From an uncultured Clostridia bacterium (GTDB lineage Bacteria > Bacillota > Clostridia > Christensenellales > UBA3700): 60,557 bases of DNA. The position numbers and the translations under genes are program-made. Position 1 is the first letter of the stretch; the number at the start of each line of letters is the position of its first letter. Location of the stretch: NCBI GenBank assembly GCA_937880755.1, contig CALGRX010000013.1, forward strand, positions 1-60,557, in the 5' to 3' direction. The notes under the pieces were generated by a model that had not been told where the DNA came from, searched no databases, and saw only the letters and a program-made list of their open reading frames with translations. Below, piece by piece: positions 19,224-26,324 of this stretch.

Positions 19224-20276
19224 TCATTTGACGATAGCTTTTAGTTTTTTGATGAGCAAATCCATATTTTCGGGTGTAGAAATAGTAATTCTAAGATAAT
19301 CTCCTAGCCTTTTGGTCTTAAAGTGCTTGACGGTTATCCCCTGTTCTTTTAGTTGAAATTCTATCACACTTGCCACCAAGCTATTATGCTTGACCAACAC
19401 GAAATTGGCACTCGACGGCAATATGTCAAAGCCGAGCTGTCGCAACTTGTCGCAAAAGTCCTCTCGTGTGTTGATAATTTTGTCCACAGTCAACGACATG
19501 TATTTGACGTCTTCGAAGCACGCTTCTGCTACCTTTTGAGTAATGCAGTCCACCGCGCAATCAAAGGCATGCGGTCTGAGATTTTTTAGCCCCGACACCA
19601 GCGAAGCACTAGCTAGCGCATACCCAAAGTTGACACCGCCTAGTCCGTAAGCCGCGCTCAAACCTCTAATCACTACGAGATTGTCGTATTCTTTGACAAA
19701 TTCGACTATTCCCGAACCCGCAAACTCTGCGTATCTTTCGTCTATTATAAAGAGTTTGTCGGGGCGCTTGGCTACTAGTTCAATGATATCTAGTTTGTTG
19801 ACGGCGATACCCGTAGGGTCGCAAGGATTGCAAATAATTATTCCGTCACAATCTACGCTTTGATAATCTGCGATATTGACCTTCATTTGAGCGTCGAGAG
19901 GGATAGTCGTATAGTTGACGCCGTTGAGCGTTGCACAGCGCTTGTAATACTCGTAAGTCACGTCGGCAAAAGCCACCACGTCACCCTCGTCAAAATAGGC
20001 TTTCATACACAGCGACAACAGCGCGTCGCAACCGTCGTAGATAAACACGTTGCAAGCCTCTAGCCCGTATCTATCGGCAATCACTCGTCTAAAATCAAGC
20101 ACGTTGATAGACGGAAAAGCGTTTAGACTACCCGCATCTATACTTTTAAGCGCCGTTTCTACGGCGGGAGAAGGCGGATAAGGACTTGTCGTACTTGACA
20201 AATCAAGCGACTCTTTGTATCCCAATTCCAAGGTTTTCAATTCAACTGCTCTACTCAATCTAGACAAAAAATTCAT
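19224..20276 (-). CDS. HisC/CobD-like aminotransferase fold protein lacking the PLP lysine
   Basis: 350 residues, the normal length of HisC/CobD-type class I/II aminotransferases, from the ATG at 20276 (AGAGG upstream). Fold I landmarks are clear: LDLSSTTSPYPP at the start, FADVTYEYY, NPCDPTG for NPxNPTG, FIIDERYAEF for DEAYxEF. At the Schiff-base site, where relatives have S-K-A-Y/F-G, the sequence is LSAAYGLGG, with GCG (Ala208, bases 19653-19655) in place of the lysine. Without that lysine it should not act as a transaminase. The open frame continues upstream of the ATG to an in-frame TAG. Confidence 0.75.
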   Translation of the reverse strand: MNFLSRLSRAVELKTLELGYKESLDLSSTTSPYPPSPAVETALKSIDAGSLNAFPSINVLDFRRVIADRYGLEACNVFIYDGCDALLSLCMKAYFDEGDVVAFADVTYEYYKRCATLNGVNYTTIPLDAQMKVNIADYQSVDCDGIIICNPCDPTGIAVNKLDIIELVAKRPDKLFIIDERYAEFAGSGIVEFVKEYDNLVVIRGLSAAYGLGGVNFGYALASASLVSGLKNLRPHAFDCAVDCITQKVAEACFEDVKYMSLTVDKIINTREDFCDKLRQLGFDILPSSANFVLVKHNSLVASVIEFQLKEQGITVKHFKTKRLGDYLRITISTPENMDLLIKKLKAIVK

Positions 20277-20435
20277 ATTCGCCTCTATTTTTATTTTATC
20301 ACCACAACTCTCTATAGTCAATACCAACCTTTTTCGTATTTTTGGCATTTTTATCGAAATATCGTCGCAACAGCTTGCATTTTTCAAAATTACTTTTGTA
20401 ACAGTTGCAAAAGTATCCAATGATTGTTCTGACAA

Positions 20436-20513
20436 CTAATTTTTGAACTCTTTTACGTCTTTTTCCGACAATGTTGCTGCAGCCCAATTATTATCAATTT
20501 GATATTTAGCCAT
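20436..20513 (-). CDS. 25-residue small ORF upstream of the aminotransferase
   Basis: ATG at 20513 with a very strong ribosome site (AGGAGGAAAAT) begins a 25-codon frame, MAKYQIDNNWAAATLSEKDV onward, ending in TAG. The same frame stays open after the TAG all the way into the aminotransferase gene. It could be a small protein or leader peptide, or the N-terminal part of a gene split by a nonsense mutation. It lies under the palindromic operator shared with the divergent HTH gene. Confidence 0.4.
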   Translation of the reverse strand: MAKYQIDNNWAAATLSEKDVKEFKN

Positions 20514-20557
20514 ATTTTCCTCCTAAATAGACATTATTTTAATAAATAATACTTCAT

Positions 20558-20591
20558 AAAGTGATGCATTTCAGGTATCTTACATCACTTT
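20558..20591. promoter_or_regulatory. Palindromic operator between divergent genes
   Basis: AAAGTGATG (20558-20566) and CATCACTTT (20583-20591) form a perfect 9-bp inverted repeat with a 16-base gap in the divergent region between the small ORF/aminotransferase unit and the HTH gene. Position and symmetry suggest a binding site for the HTH protein encoded at 20608. Confidence 0.65.
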
Positions 20592-20607
20592 GTTGTATTT
20601 TTATATT

Positions 20608-20817
20608 ATGAACTTAGCCAAATCAATAGGTGACAACCTAAAACAATATCGAAAAGAAAAAGGTCTAACCCAAAAAGAAGTGGCACTTTCTATGAAAATG
20701 ACACAGCAACAATATAGCCGATTCGAAAACGGGGTATTTGAGTTAAACTATCAACAAATATTATATTTATGCGAACTTTTTGAGGTAACGCCCAACGACT
20801 TATTTAACGTTAAATAA
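20608..20817 (+). CDS. Small XRE-family HTH regulator
   Basis: 69 residues that are almost wholly one XRE helix-turn-helix: LKQYRKEKGLTQKEVALSM, then QQQYSRFENG as recognition helix, ending LFEVTPNDLFNVK. The ATG at 20608 was chosen over an upstream TTG because the domain starts there; no Shine-Dalgarno is visible. A perfect inverted repeat lies 17 bases upstream, so it likely regulates itself and the divergent aminotransferase unit. Confidence 0.8.
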   Translation: MNLAKSIGDNLKQYRKEKGLTQKEVALSMKMTQQQYSRFENGVFELNYQQILYLCELFEVTPNDLFNVK

Positions 20818-20823
20818 AAAAGA

Positions 20824-20852
20824 ACACACCCTCATCGGGTGTGTCTTTTTTT
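20824..20852. terminator. Bidirectional terminator
   Basis: ACACACCC and GGGTGTGT pair around a 5-base loop, with A-rich sequence on one side and a T run on the other. It separates the HTH gene (+) from rplL (-) and ends both units. Confidence 0.88.
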
Positions 20853-20863
20853 GATATTCACAA

Positions 20864-21235
20864 TTACTTGATTTCAACTTCTGCGCCGGCTTCTTTGAGC
20901 TTGTTAGCAATTTCGTCAGCTGCTTCTTTAGCGATTGCTTCCTTAAGGGTCTTAGGAGCTCCGTCAACGAGGTCCTTAGCTTCCTTAAGTCCGAGACCGG
21001 TGATTTCTCTAACAACTTTGATAACGGCGATTTTGTTAGCGCCTGCTGCCTTAAGAACTACGTCGAATTCAGTCTTCTCTTCCGCTGCTGGAGCTGCTGC
21101 GCCTGCTGCAGGAGCTGCAACTGCCATAGCTGCTGCGCTTACGCCAAACTCGGTTTCGATAGCCTTAACGAGGTCGTTAAGTTCCAATACGGTCATACTT
21201 TTGATTTCTTCTACAATTTTAGCAATATCTGCCAT
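20864..21235 (-). CDS. rplL: 50S ribosomal protein bL12
   Basis: 123 residues: N-terminal dimerisation helices (TVLELNDLVKAIE), an Ala/Pro-rich hinge (about 36-53), and the conserved C-terminal domain with GLGLKEAKDLVDGAPKTLKE. It forms the ribosomal stalk that recruits translation GTPases. It lies 44 bases after rplJ and is closed by a terminator. Unusually for Firmicutes, rpoB does not follow. Confidence 0.99.
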   Translation of the reverse strand: MADIAKIVEEIKSMTVLELNDLVKAIETEFGVSAAAMAVAAPAAGAAAPAAEEKTEFDVVLKAAGANKIAVIKVVREITGLGLKEAKDLVDGAPKTLKEAIAKEAADEIANKLKEAGAEVEIK

Positions 21236-21279
21236 TTTTCTGTCCTCCGAATAATTAATTTTGATTTTGTGTGCTTAAA

Positions 21280-21771
21280 TTAAGCTTCTTTCTTCTCTGC
21301 AACTTGTTGCAATGCTCTAGCAAGACCAGACATAGGACTTTGGAGCATACCGAGAAGTTGTGCAAGCAATACTTCCTTGGATGGGATTGATGCGAGTTTT
21401 TCTACTACACTACTGTCGATGAAGGCACCGTCCATCATACCGCATTTTACTTCCAACGCTTTGACGTCTTTGCATGCCTCGCTGATTATTTTAGCTGGAG
21501 CAAGTGCGTCGCCGTGAGCAAAAGCAAAAGCTGTAGGACCTTCCAATTGAGCTTCGAAGCCTTCGATTCCCAATTCTTGCATAGCTTTGAGAACGAGTCT
21601 GTTCTTAAGAACTTTGTACTCTACGTTCTCGGCACGGAACTTGGCTCTGAGCGCCGTATCTTCAGCTACGGACACGCCCTTGTAGTCGACAAGCACCATT
21701 GCTTTGCAGTTTTGGATTTTGGCTTTGATTTCTTCAATTTGTTTAGCCTTCAATTCTTTAGCTGCTGACAT
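21280..21771 (-). CDS. rplJ: 50S ribosomal protein uL10
   Basis: 163 residues, standard L10 length. It begins with the KAKQIEEIKAKIQ helix, then MVLVDYKGVSVAEDTALR and a C-terminal helix that binds L12 dimers. The ribosome site AGGAGG precedes the ATG. The preceding L10 leader RNA indicates autogenous control by the L10-L12 complex. Confidence 0.99.
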   Translation of the reverse strand: MSAAKELKAKQIEEIKAKIQNCKAMVLVDYKGVSVAEDTALRAKFRAENVEYKVLKNRLVLKAMQELGIEGFEAQLEGPTAFAFAHGDALAPAKIISEACKDVKALEVKCGMMDGAFIDSSVVEKLASIPSKEVLLAQLLGMLQSPMSGLARALQQVAEKKEA

Positions 21772-21784
21772 TGATTACCTCCTG

Positions 21785-21895
21785 TAAAAATGAATATCCT
21801 CTTGCCAAAGACAAGAGGATACGTAACTCTGTTAGGTTATCTACCTCGGCAAGATATTAAGGATTGCTCCACTTGCTGTCTTTGGCTGATTGCAT
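21785..21895 (-). promoter_or_regulatory. Ribosomal protein L10 leader RNA
   Basis: The minus strand upstream of rplJ carries the conserved L10-leader core, with AAGACAGCAAGTGG, CTTAATATCTTGCC and GAGGTAG, followed by a 9-bp hairpin (ATCCTCTTG / CAAGAGGAT) just before the rplJ ribosome site. In Firmicutes this element binds L10(L12)4 and represses the operon by attenuation. Confidence 0.85.
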
Positions 21896-21899
21896 ATAA

Positions 21900-21928
21900 A
21901 TAATATTATATTAAGTTGTTTTTGTCAA
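21900..21928 (-). promoter_or_regulatory. rplJL promoter
   Basis: TTGACA (21923-21928), 17-base spacer, TATTAT (21900-21905) on the minus strand. It lies just downstream of the rplA stop, giving rplJ-rplL its own transcript starting at the L10 leader. Confidence 0.8.
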
Positions 21929-21941
21929 ACGATTTTGCTAC

Positions 21942-22622
21942 TTATTTCGTAACGATTTTTACGCCGGGACCCATCGTGCTAGAAACGGAAATGCTTCTAA
22001 TGTATTGTCCCTTAGCGGCAGCCGGTTTTGCCTTGACGATTGCTTCGAACAAAGTGTTGTAGTTTTCTACAAGTTTCTCTGCGCCGAAAGACTTTTTGCC
22101 GAATGCAACGTGAATGATGTTAGTCTTGTCAAGTCTGTACTCAACTTTACCTGCTTTGATTTCTTTGACAGCCTTGGTTACGTCCATAGTTACCGTACCC
22201 GACTTAGGGTTAGGCATCAAGCCCTTAGGACCGAGGATTTTACCAATTCTACCAACCAAGCCCATCATATCAGGGGTGGTTACGCACACGTCGAAGTCGA
22301 ACCAGTTTTCGTTTTTGATTTTGTTGATAAGTTCTTCTCCGCCTACGTAATCTGCGCCTGCAGCTTCGGCTTCGTCAGCCTTAGCACCCTTAGCGATAAC
22401 CAAAACCTTAGCGGTTTTACCGGTACCGTTAGGAAGCACTACTACGCCTCTTACTTGTTGGTCAGCGTGTCTGGAGTCAACGCCGAGTTTTACGTGCATT
22501 TCGATAGATTCGTCGAATTTTGCCGTTGCCGTGTCTACTACAAGTTTGATTGCTTCTTCTACTTCGTATTGTTTGGTTGCGTCGATGAGTTTAGAAGCTT
22601 CGATATATCTCTTACCTGCCAT
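21942..22622 (-). CDS. rplA: 50S ribosomal protein uL1
   Basis: 226 residues, usual L1 length. Conserved elements include KFDESIEMHVKLGVDSRHAD, VVLPNGTGK and the signature region GRIGKILGPKGLMPNPK. It forms the mobile L1 stalk and is often an autogenous repressor of rplKA. It lies 14 bases after rplK in the rpmG-secE-nusG-rplK-rplA unit. Confidence 0.99.
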   Translation of the reverse strand: MAGKRYIEASKLIDATKQYEVEEAIKLVVDTATAKFDESIEMHVKLGVDSRHADQQVRGVVVLPNGTGKTAKVLVIAKGAKADEAEAAGADYVGGEELINKIKNENWFDFDVCVTTPDMMGLVGRIGKILGPKGLMPNPKSGTVTMDVTKAVKEIKAGKVEYRLDKTNIIHVAFGKKSFGAEKLVENYNTLFEAIVKAKPAAAKGQYIRSISVSSTMGPGVKIVTK

Positions 22623-22636
22623 ATTAGCTTACCTCC

Positions 22637-23062
22637 TTACTCTTCTACGGTCACGCCCATACTACGAGCAGTGCCGGCAATCATTCTCATTGCAGCTTCC
22701 ACGCTACCTGCGTTGAGGTCTGGCATTTTGGTTTCTGCAATTTCTTTAAGTTGAGCTTTGGTCAACTTAGCCACTTTGTCCTTGTTTGGCTTAGCGCTAC
22801 CGCTGTCGATTTTGCAAGCCTTCTTGATAAGAACAGGTGCAGGTGGGGTCTTGAGGATAAAGGTAAAGGACTTGTCCTCGTAGATAGTCATAACTACAGG
22901 GAGAACCAAACCTTCTTGTCCTCTGGTCTTCTCGTTAAATTCCTTGGTAAAGCCCGGAATGTTGATACCGTGAGGTCCCAACGTAGAACCTACTGGAGGT
23001 CCCGGAGTTGCTTTACCGGCAGGGAGTTGCAATTTTACAACTGCTTTGATCTTCTTTGCCAT
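22637..23062 (-). CDS. rplK: 50S ribosomal protein uL11
   Basis: 141 residues from the ATG at 23062, which has AAGGAG upstream; an 8-codon upstream extension was rejected. Typical L11 sequence: KLQLPAGKATPGPPVGSTLG, HGINIPGF, then C-terminal rRNA-binding domain with LNAGSVEAAMRMIAGTARSM. Part of the GTPase-associated centre. Follows nusG. Confidence 0.99.
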   Translation of the reverse strand: MAKKIKAVVKLQLPAGKATPGPPVGSTLGPHGINIPGFTKEFNEKTRGQEGLVLPVVMTIYEDKSFTFILKTPPAPVLIKKACKIDSGSAKPNKDKVAKLTKAQLKEIAETKMPDLNAGSVEAAMRMIAGTARSMGVTVEE

Positions 23063-23148
23063 ATTATTTCTCCTTATTTGGTGCAAGCGAGAAGCAACTA
23101 AATATTTTTACTTCTCTCCCATTATTTACCCTTGCGGGCATTGTCTAA

Positions 23149-23679
23149 TTATAGTTTTTCTACCTGATTGAACTCAAGCTCAATCGAGGTCTCTCTACCG
23201 AACATAGATACCGATACTTTGATTTTTTCTACGTCGGCTTTGATTTCTTTTACTTCACCGATAAATCCTACGAGAGGACCTGCGGTAATGTTGACGTTGT
23301 CGCCAACCTTGATGTCTAGGTCTTCTACGGCAATCTTTTCAAGTTGAATTCTCTTTACCTCTTCCGGCGTCATAGGAATTGGTATTCCGGAGAAGTCTTT
23401 GCAAAAGTCTTTTACGCCGTGAGTTTGCTTGACCATATACCATACGTCCTTGGTATAAATCATCTTGATAAAGAGATAGTTAGGATACTTTTTCTTCTTG
23501 ACGATTTTACGCTTGCCGTTTTTCTCGACAATATCCTCTTCTTCGGGCATAACGACGTCGAAGATAAAATCTTGCAAGCCGTTGATTTGCACCATTTGTA
23601 AGAGGTTGGTCTTGGCAATGCTTTCGTATCCGAATTGAGTTTGGATAACGTACCATTGAGGTTCATTCATATCTATCAT
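23149..23679 (-). CDS. nusG: Transcription termination/antitermination factor NusG
   Basis: 176 residues. It has an NGN domain starting PQWYVIQTQFGYE, with YPNYLFIKM and WYMVKQTHGVKDF, and a C-terminal KOW domain with GDNVNITAGPLVGFIGEV. NusG travels with RNA polymerase, affects pausing and termination, and links transcription to translation. The start at 23679 has GAGGTG upstream; a second Met three codons later is less likely. The gene lies 11 bases after secE. Confidence 0.98.
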   Translation of the reverse strand: MIDMNEPQWYVIQTQFGYESIAKTNLLQMVQINGLQDFIFDVVMPEEEDIVEKNGKRKIVKKKKYPNYLFIKMIYTKDVWYMVKQTHGVKDFCKDFSGIPIPMTPEEVKRIQLEKIAVEDLDIKVGDNVNITAGPLVGFIGEVKEIKADVEKIKVSVSMFGRETSIELEFNQVEKL

Positions 23680-23690
23680 AATTCACCTCG

Positions 23691-24023
23691 TCAAGCAACG
23701 TTGCTAGGATTGATAAGCAGTTTTAGCAACCAGTTGCATAGTGCGTCGAATCCCGTGATTACCACCAAAAATACGAGCACTACCAACAATACGACGCCCC
23801 ATCTCTTTACGGTATCGTTTGGTTTGAGCCACGTTACTTTTTTCATTTCCGAAAACATTTCCTTAAACGCTCTTCCAATTCTTTGAAAAACGTTAGGCTT
23901 TTTCGTCTTATTTTTATCTTTCTTTTGCTTAGGTTGAGGAGCAGAACCCAACTGAGCGTCTTGCAACGCTGCGTTGACCACCTCGCCTTCTACAGCAGGA
24001 AGATTTTTATTTTTCTTAGCCAT
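23691..24023 (-). CDS. secE: Preprotein translocase subunit SecE
   Basis: 110 residues: an extended Lys-rich N-terminal tail (about 45 residues) followed by the conserved amphipathic and transmembrane part (MFSEMKKVTWLKPNDTVKRW, then a single hydrophobic segment). Single-membrane-span SecE is typical of Firmicutes; it clamps SecY in the translocon. It sits between rpmG and nusG, the universal arrangement. Confidence 0.96.
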   Translation of the reverse strand: MAKKNKNLPAVEGEVVNAALQDAQLGSAPQPKQKKDKNKTKKPNVFQRIGRAFKEMFSEMKKVTWLKPNDTVKRWGVVLLVVLVFLVVITGFDALCNWLLKLLINPSNVA

Positions 24024-24043
24024 ACAGCCTCCCGATAACGTTA

Positions 24044-24193
24044 TTACTTGGTTTCCTTATGAAGAGTCGTCTTGTTGCAGAACTTACAGAACTTCTTAAC
24101 TTCCAATCTATCCGGAGTGTTTTTCTTGTTCTTATAAGTGTCGTAGTTGCGTTGTTTACATTCGGTACAAGCCAATGTTATTCTCGTTCTCAT
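24044..24193 (-). CDS. rpmG: 50S ribosomal protein bL33
   Basis: A 49-residue protein beginning MRTRITLACTECKQRNYDTY, with a second Cys pair in KKFCKFCNK. These four cysteines form the zinc ribbon of the C+ type L33. GGAGAT precedes the ATG at 24193. It is the first gene of rpmG-secE-nusG-rplK-rplA. Confidence 0.97.
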   Translation of the reverse strand: MRTRITLACTECKQRNYDTYKNKKNTPDRLEVKKFCKFCNKTTLHKETK

Positions 24194-24242
24194 CGCAATA
24201 TCTCCGTTCAAAAAAATTACACCCCATACTGAGTGCTATCCT

Positions 24243-24271
24243 ATTCTAACACACAGTATGGTCGTTGTCAA
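24243..24271 (-). promoter_or_regulatory. Promoter of the rpmG-secE-nusG-rplKA operon
   Basis: TTGACA (24266-24271), 17-base spacer, TAGAAT (24243-24248) on the minus strand, about 50 bases before the rpmG start. Confidence 0.82.
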
Positions 24272-24315
24272 ACAATTTTTGCTATTAATATAATAATTAT
24301 TTGATTATATAATAA

Positions 24316-25272
24316 CTAAATTCCCATATCCTCTCCAAAAGGTCCCGTTGGCGGAACTTCGGAGAGCTTGTTGTAGGTATTCGCCTTTCTGCTCTTCATT
24401 CTTTCTTGGAGCATATCGGCATTGTCAAATTGATCTTTGTATATAGGCGCAAAGGAAGGTGCTAACTTCTTAGAAGCCGCTTTCATCATTCCGCCCGCCA
24501 TCTTGACGGTGCTTGCAGGCATAACCTTCATACCGAGGCTCATCGCGTGCGCCAAGAAGTCTGTCACGCAACGAATCTTGCGATATCTCATAGCTCTTAC
24601 TATGCGCTTAGCGGCAGTCAGTGCGGTAATACCTACGTTCTCTATCATACTGTCGGCTTTATTGCCACTCTCGCCCTCTCTTGCCTTGTACAAATCCGTC
24701 TTGACGGGTCCCGGCATAACGCAAGTCACCGATACGCCGTAGCCTCTGAGTTCTTGTGCCAAAGCGTTGGTAAAGCCCCATACGCCACCCTTGGTAGCGG
24801 AATATATACTCTGACCGCCAAAAGGCAAAATTGCCGACGCGCTCGCCACGTTGACGATACCGCCGAACCTACTCTTTTTGATAGTAGGTATCATAGCCTG
24901 ACAACCATAGATTACGCTCATGAGGTTGGTGTTGACAATCTTATGTAGCATCTCGTCGTCGAGGTTGTCGAACGCACCGAAAGGCTGAATCATACCCGCG
25001 TTGTTGATGAGAATATCGGTCATAAAGCCCATATCCTCGAGTTCTTTAGCAAAGGCTCTCCACTCTTCTTGTGAAGAAATATTAAATCTGCGATAACTGA
25101 ATTTGTCACCTAGTTCGGCTTTGAGTTCGTCAAGTTTGGCTTTGTTTCTTGCCACACCCATAACGTTGCACCCGTACTTTTTGACGAGTAGCATAAGCAC
25201 TTCTTTACCCATACCGGTAGAGCAACCCGTAAGAACGACGTTCCTTCCATAAATCCAATTTCTTTTAGACAT
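24316..25272 (-). CDS. Short-chain dehydrogenase/reductase
   Basis: 318 residues with a classical SDR core in the first ~230: cofactor motif TGCSTGMG (residues ~15-22), NNAG (~89), and catalytic Ser and YSATK (SIYSATKGG, near 160). A further ~90 residues form a C-terminal extension, longer than the usual 250-residue family. The substrate cannot be told. GGGG-type ribosome site upstream of the ATG. It is monocistronic, separated from the ribosomal operon by the rpmG promoter. Confidence 0.9.
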   Translation of the reverse strand: MSKRNWIYGRNVVLTGCSTGMGKEVLMLLVKKYGCNVMGVARNKAKLDELKAELGDKFSYRRFNISSQEEWRAFAKELEDMGFMTDILINNAGMIQPFGAFDNLDDEMLHKIVNTNLMSVIYGCQAMIPTIKKSRFGGIVNVASASAILPFGGQSIYSATKGGVWGFTNALAQELRGYGVSVTCVMPGPVKTDLYKAREGESGNKADSMIENVGITALTAAKRIVRAMRYRKIRCVTDFLAHAMSLGMKVMPASTVKMAGGMMKAASKKLAPSFAPIYKDQFDNADMLQERMKSRKANTYNKLSEVPPTGPFGEDMGI

Positions 25273-25511
25273 AAGTATCCCCTTTTGTATTTTTTAGCTA
25301 TTATATTGTATATCAAAACTTTTTCTTAGTCAATAAGGTTGGCGTAAAATGATTTTTCAAGCGATATTTTTCTCCCTATATTATACAGCAATTCCTTAAT
25401 ACGATAGTTTTATATTTATCGATATTTAACAAATATTTATCGTTTTTCAATAAATTTACTTGACAATACCGACTTTGCGTCGTACACTAAGTACCAACGA
25501 CGGAGGTTGAT

Positions 25512-25959
25512 ATGTCTAACAAAATACTTTAACGATTACGTATTTCATATTAGTTGTGATAATTGCGATTTATATGGACGAGTTTCGTGTCTGTATTGAC
25601 TTGGAGCGACGGAGACGTACCCGACGTTGCGGCAATATGTAATGACTTTGCGATGGCTATCTGTCGCATTGTTGACGATACTTGCTATCATAAGTTTAGT
25701 TATCGTCAAAAATGCAACTACCAAACAATCGATATTTAGTCGACGACTCTCTCGTATAGTATTGATATGGGGTATTTTTATGATTTTATCGTCGACGATT
25801 TTACCGCTCCTCGAGAGCGTTATAACGATATGTTTAACGGGCACTTTTAGTTTAGCAATCAGCCTTATGCTATTGTTTTGCGGACTTGCAGTTATATGGT
25901 TTAGTCAATTATTCCAACGCACAACAACTATACAAGAAGAATTAGATATGGTAATATAG
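25512..25959 (+). pseudogene. Frameshifted DUF2975-type membrane protein
   Basis: A start with a good ribosome site (GGAGGTTGAT ATG, 25512) encodes MSNKIL and then a stop. Shifting frame restores a membrane segment (TITYFILVVIIAIYM). A third frame from about 25627 gives three more hydrophobic segments and ends FQRTTTIQEELDMVI, resembling the QEExDLxV end of DUF2975 proteins. The gene directly precedes a YozG-like HTH gene, the usual DUF2975 partner. At least two frameshifts are needed, so it is either a decayed gene or carries sequencing errors. Confidence 0.6.
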
Positions 25960-25963
25960 AATT

Positions 25964-26173
25964 ATGGCAATCAAATTACATCTTGACGAAATGATGCTAA
26001 AGCGAAAAATATCTCTCAATGAACTGTCCGAAAAAATCGGGCTTACTCTTGCCAATACTTCCAACATTAAGACGGGCAAAATAAAGGCAATTCGTTTTAG
26101 TACACTTGACAAGATATGCGAAGTTTTGGACTGCCAACCTTCAGATATATTAGAATACACTCGCGACGAATAA
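25964..26173 (+). CDS. YozG-like HTH transcriptional regulator
   Basis: 69 residues: a compact XRE-type helix-turn-helix with LNELSEKIGLTLANTSNIKT and the typical ending LDKICEVLDCQPSDILEYTRDE. Such proteins pair with DUF2975 membrane proteins and probably autoregulate. Four bases follow the stop of the broken DUF2975 gene. The regulator itself is intact. Confidence 0.85.
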   Translation: MAIKLHLDEMMLKRKISLNELSEKIGLTLANTSNIKTGKIKAIRFSTLDKICEVLDCQPSDILEYTRDE

Positions 26174-26279
26174 TACGGCAAACACGCCGTATTATTTAAG
26201 TTAGACGAATTACCACATATAGTCGGTTTTATTATATATTGATATTTTACGAATATATCAATTTATTCAAGACAAAAAA

Positions 26280-26303
26280 AAGACACCTCTTGCAAGGTGT
26301 CTT
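26280..26303 (-). terminator. tuf terminator
   Basis: AGACACCT and AGGTGTCT pair around a 6-base loop. On the minus strand a T8 run follows, about 20 bases after the tuf stop. Confidence 0.9.
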
Positions 26304-26324
26304 ATTTTTGGTTTTGTTATCCGA

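Noticed and set aside
20299..20487. A 62-codon minus-strand frame overlapping the aminotransferase leader
   Set aside because: It has no ribosome site and a composition unlike a protein; the frame with the strong AGGAGG site is the better reading.
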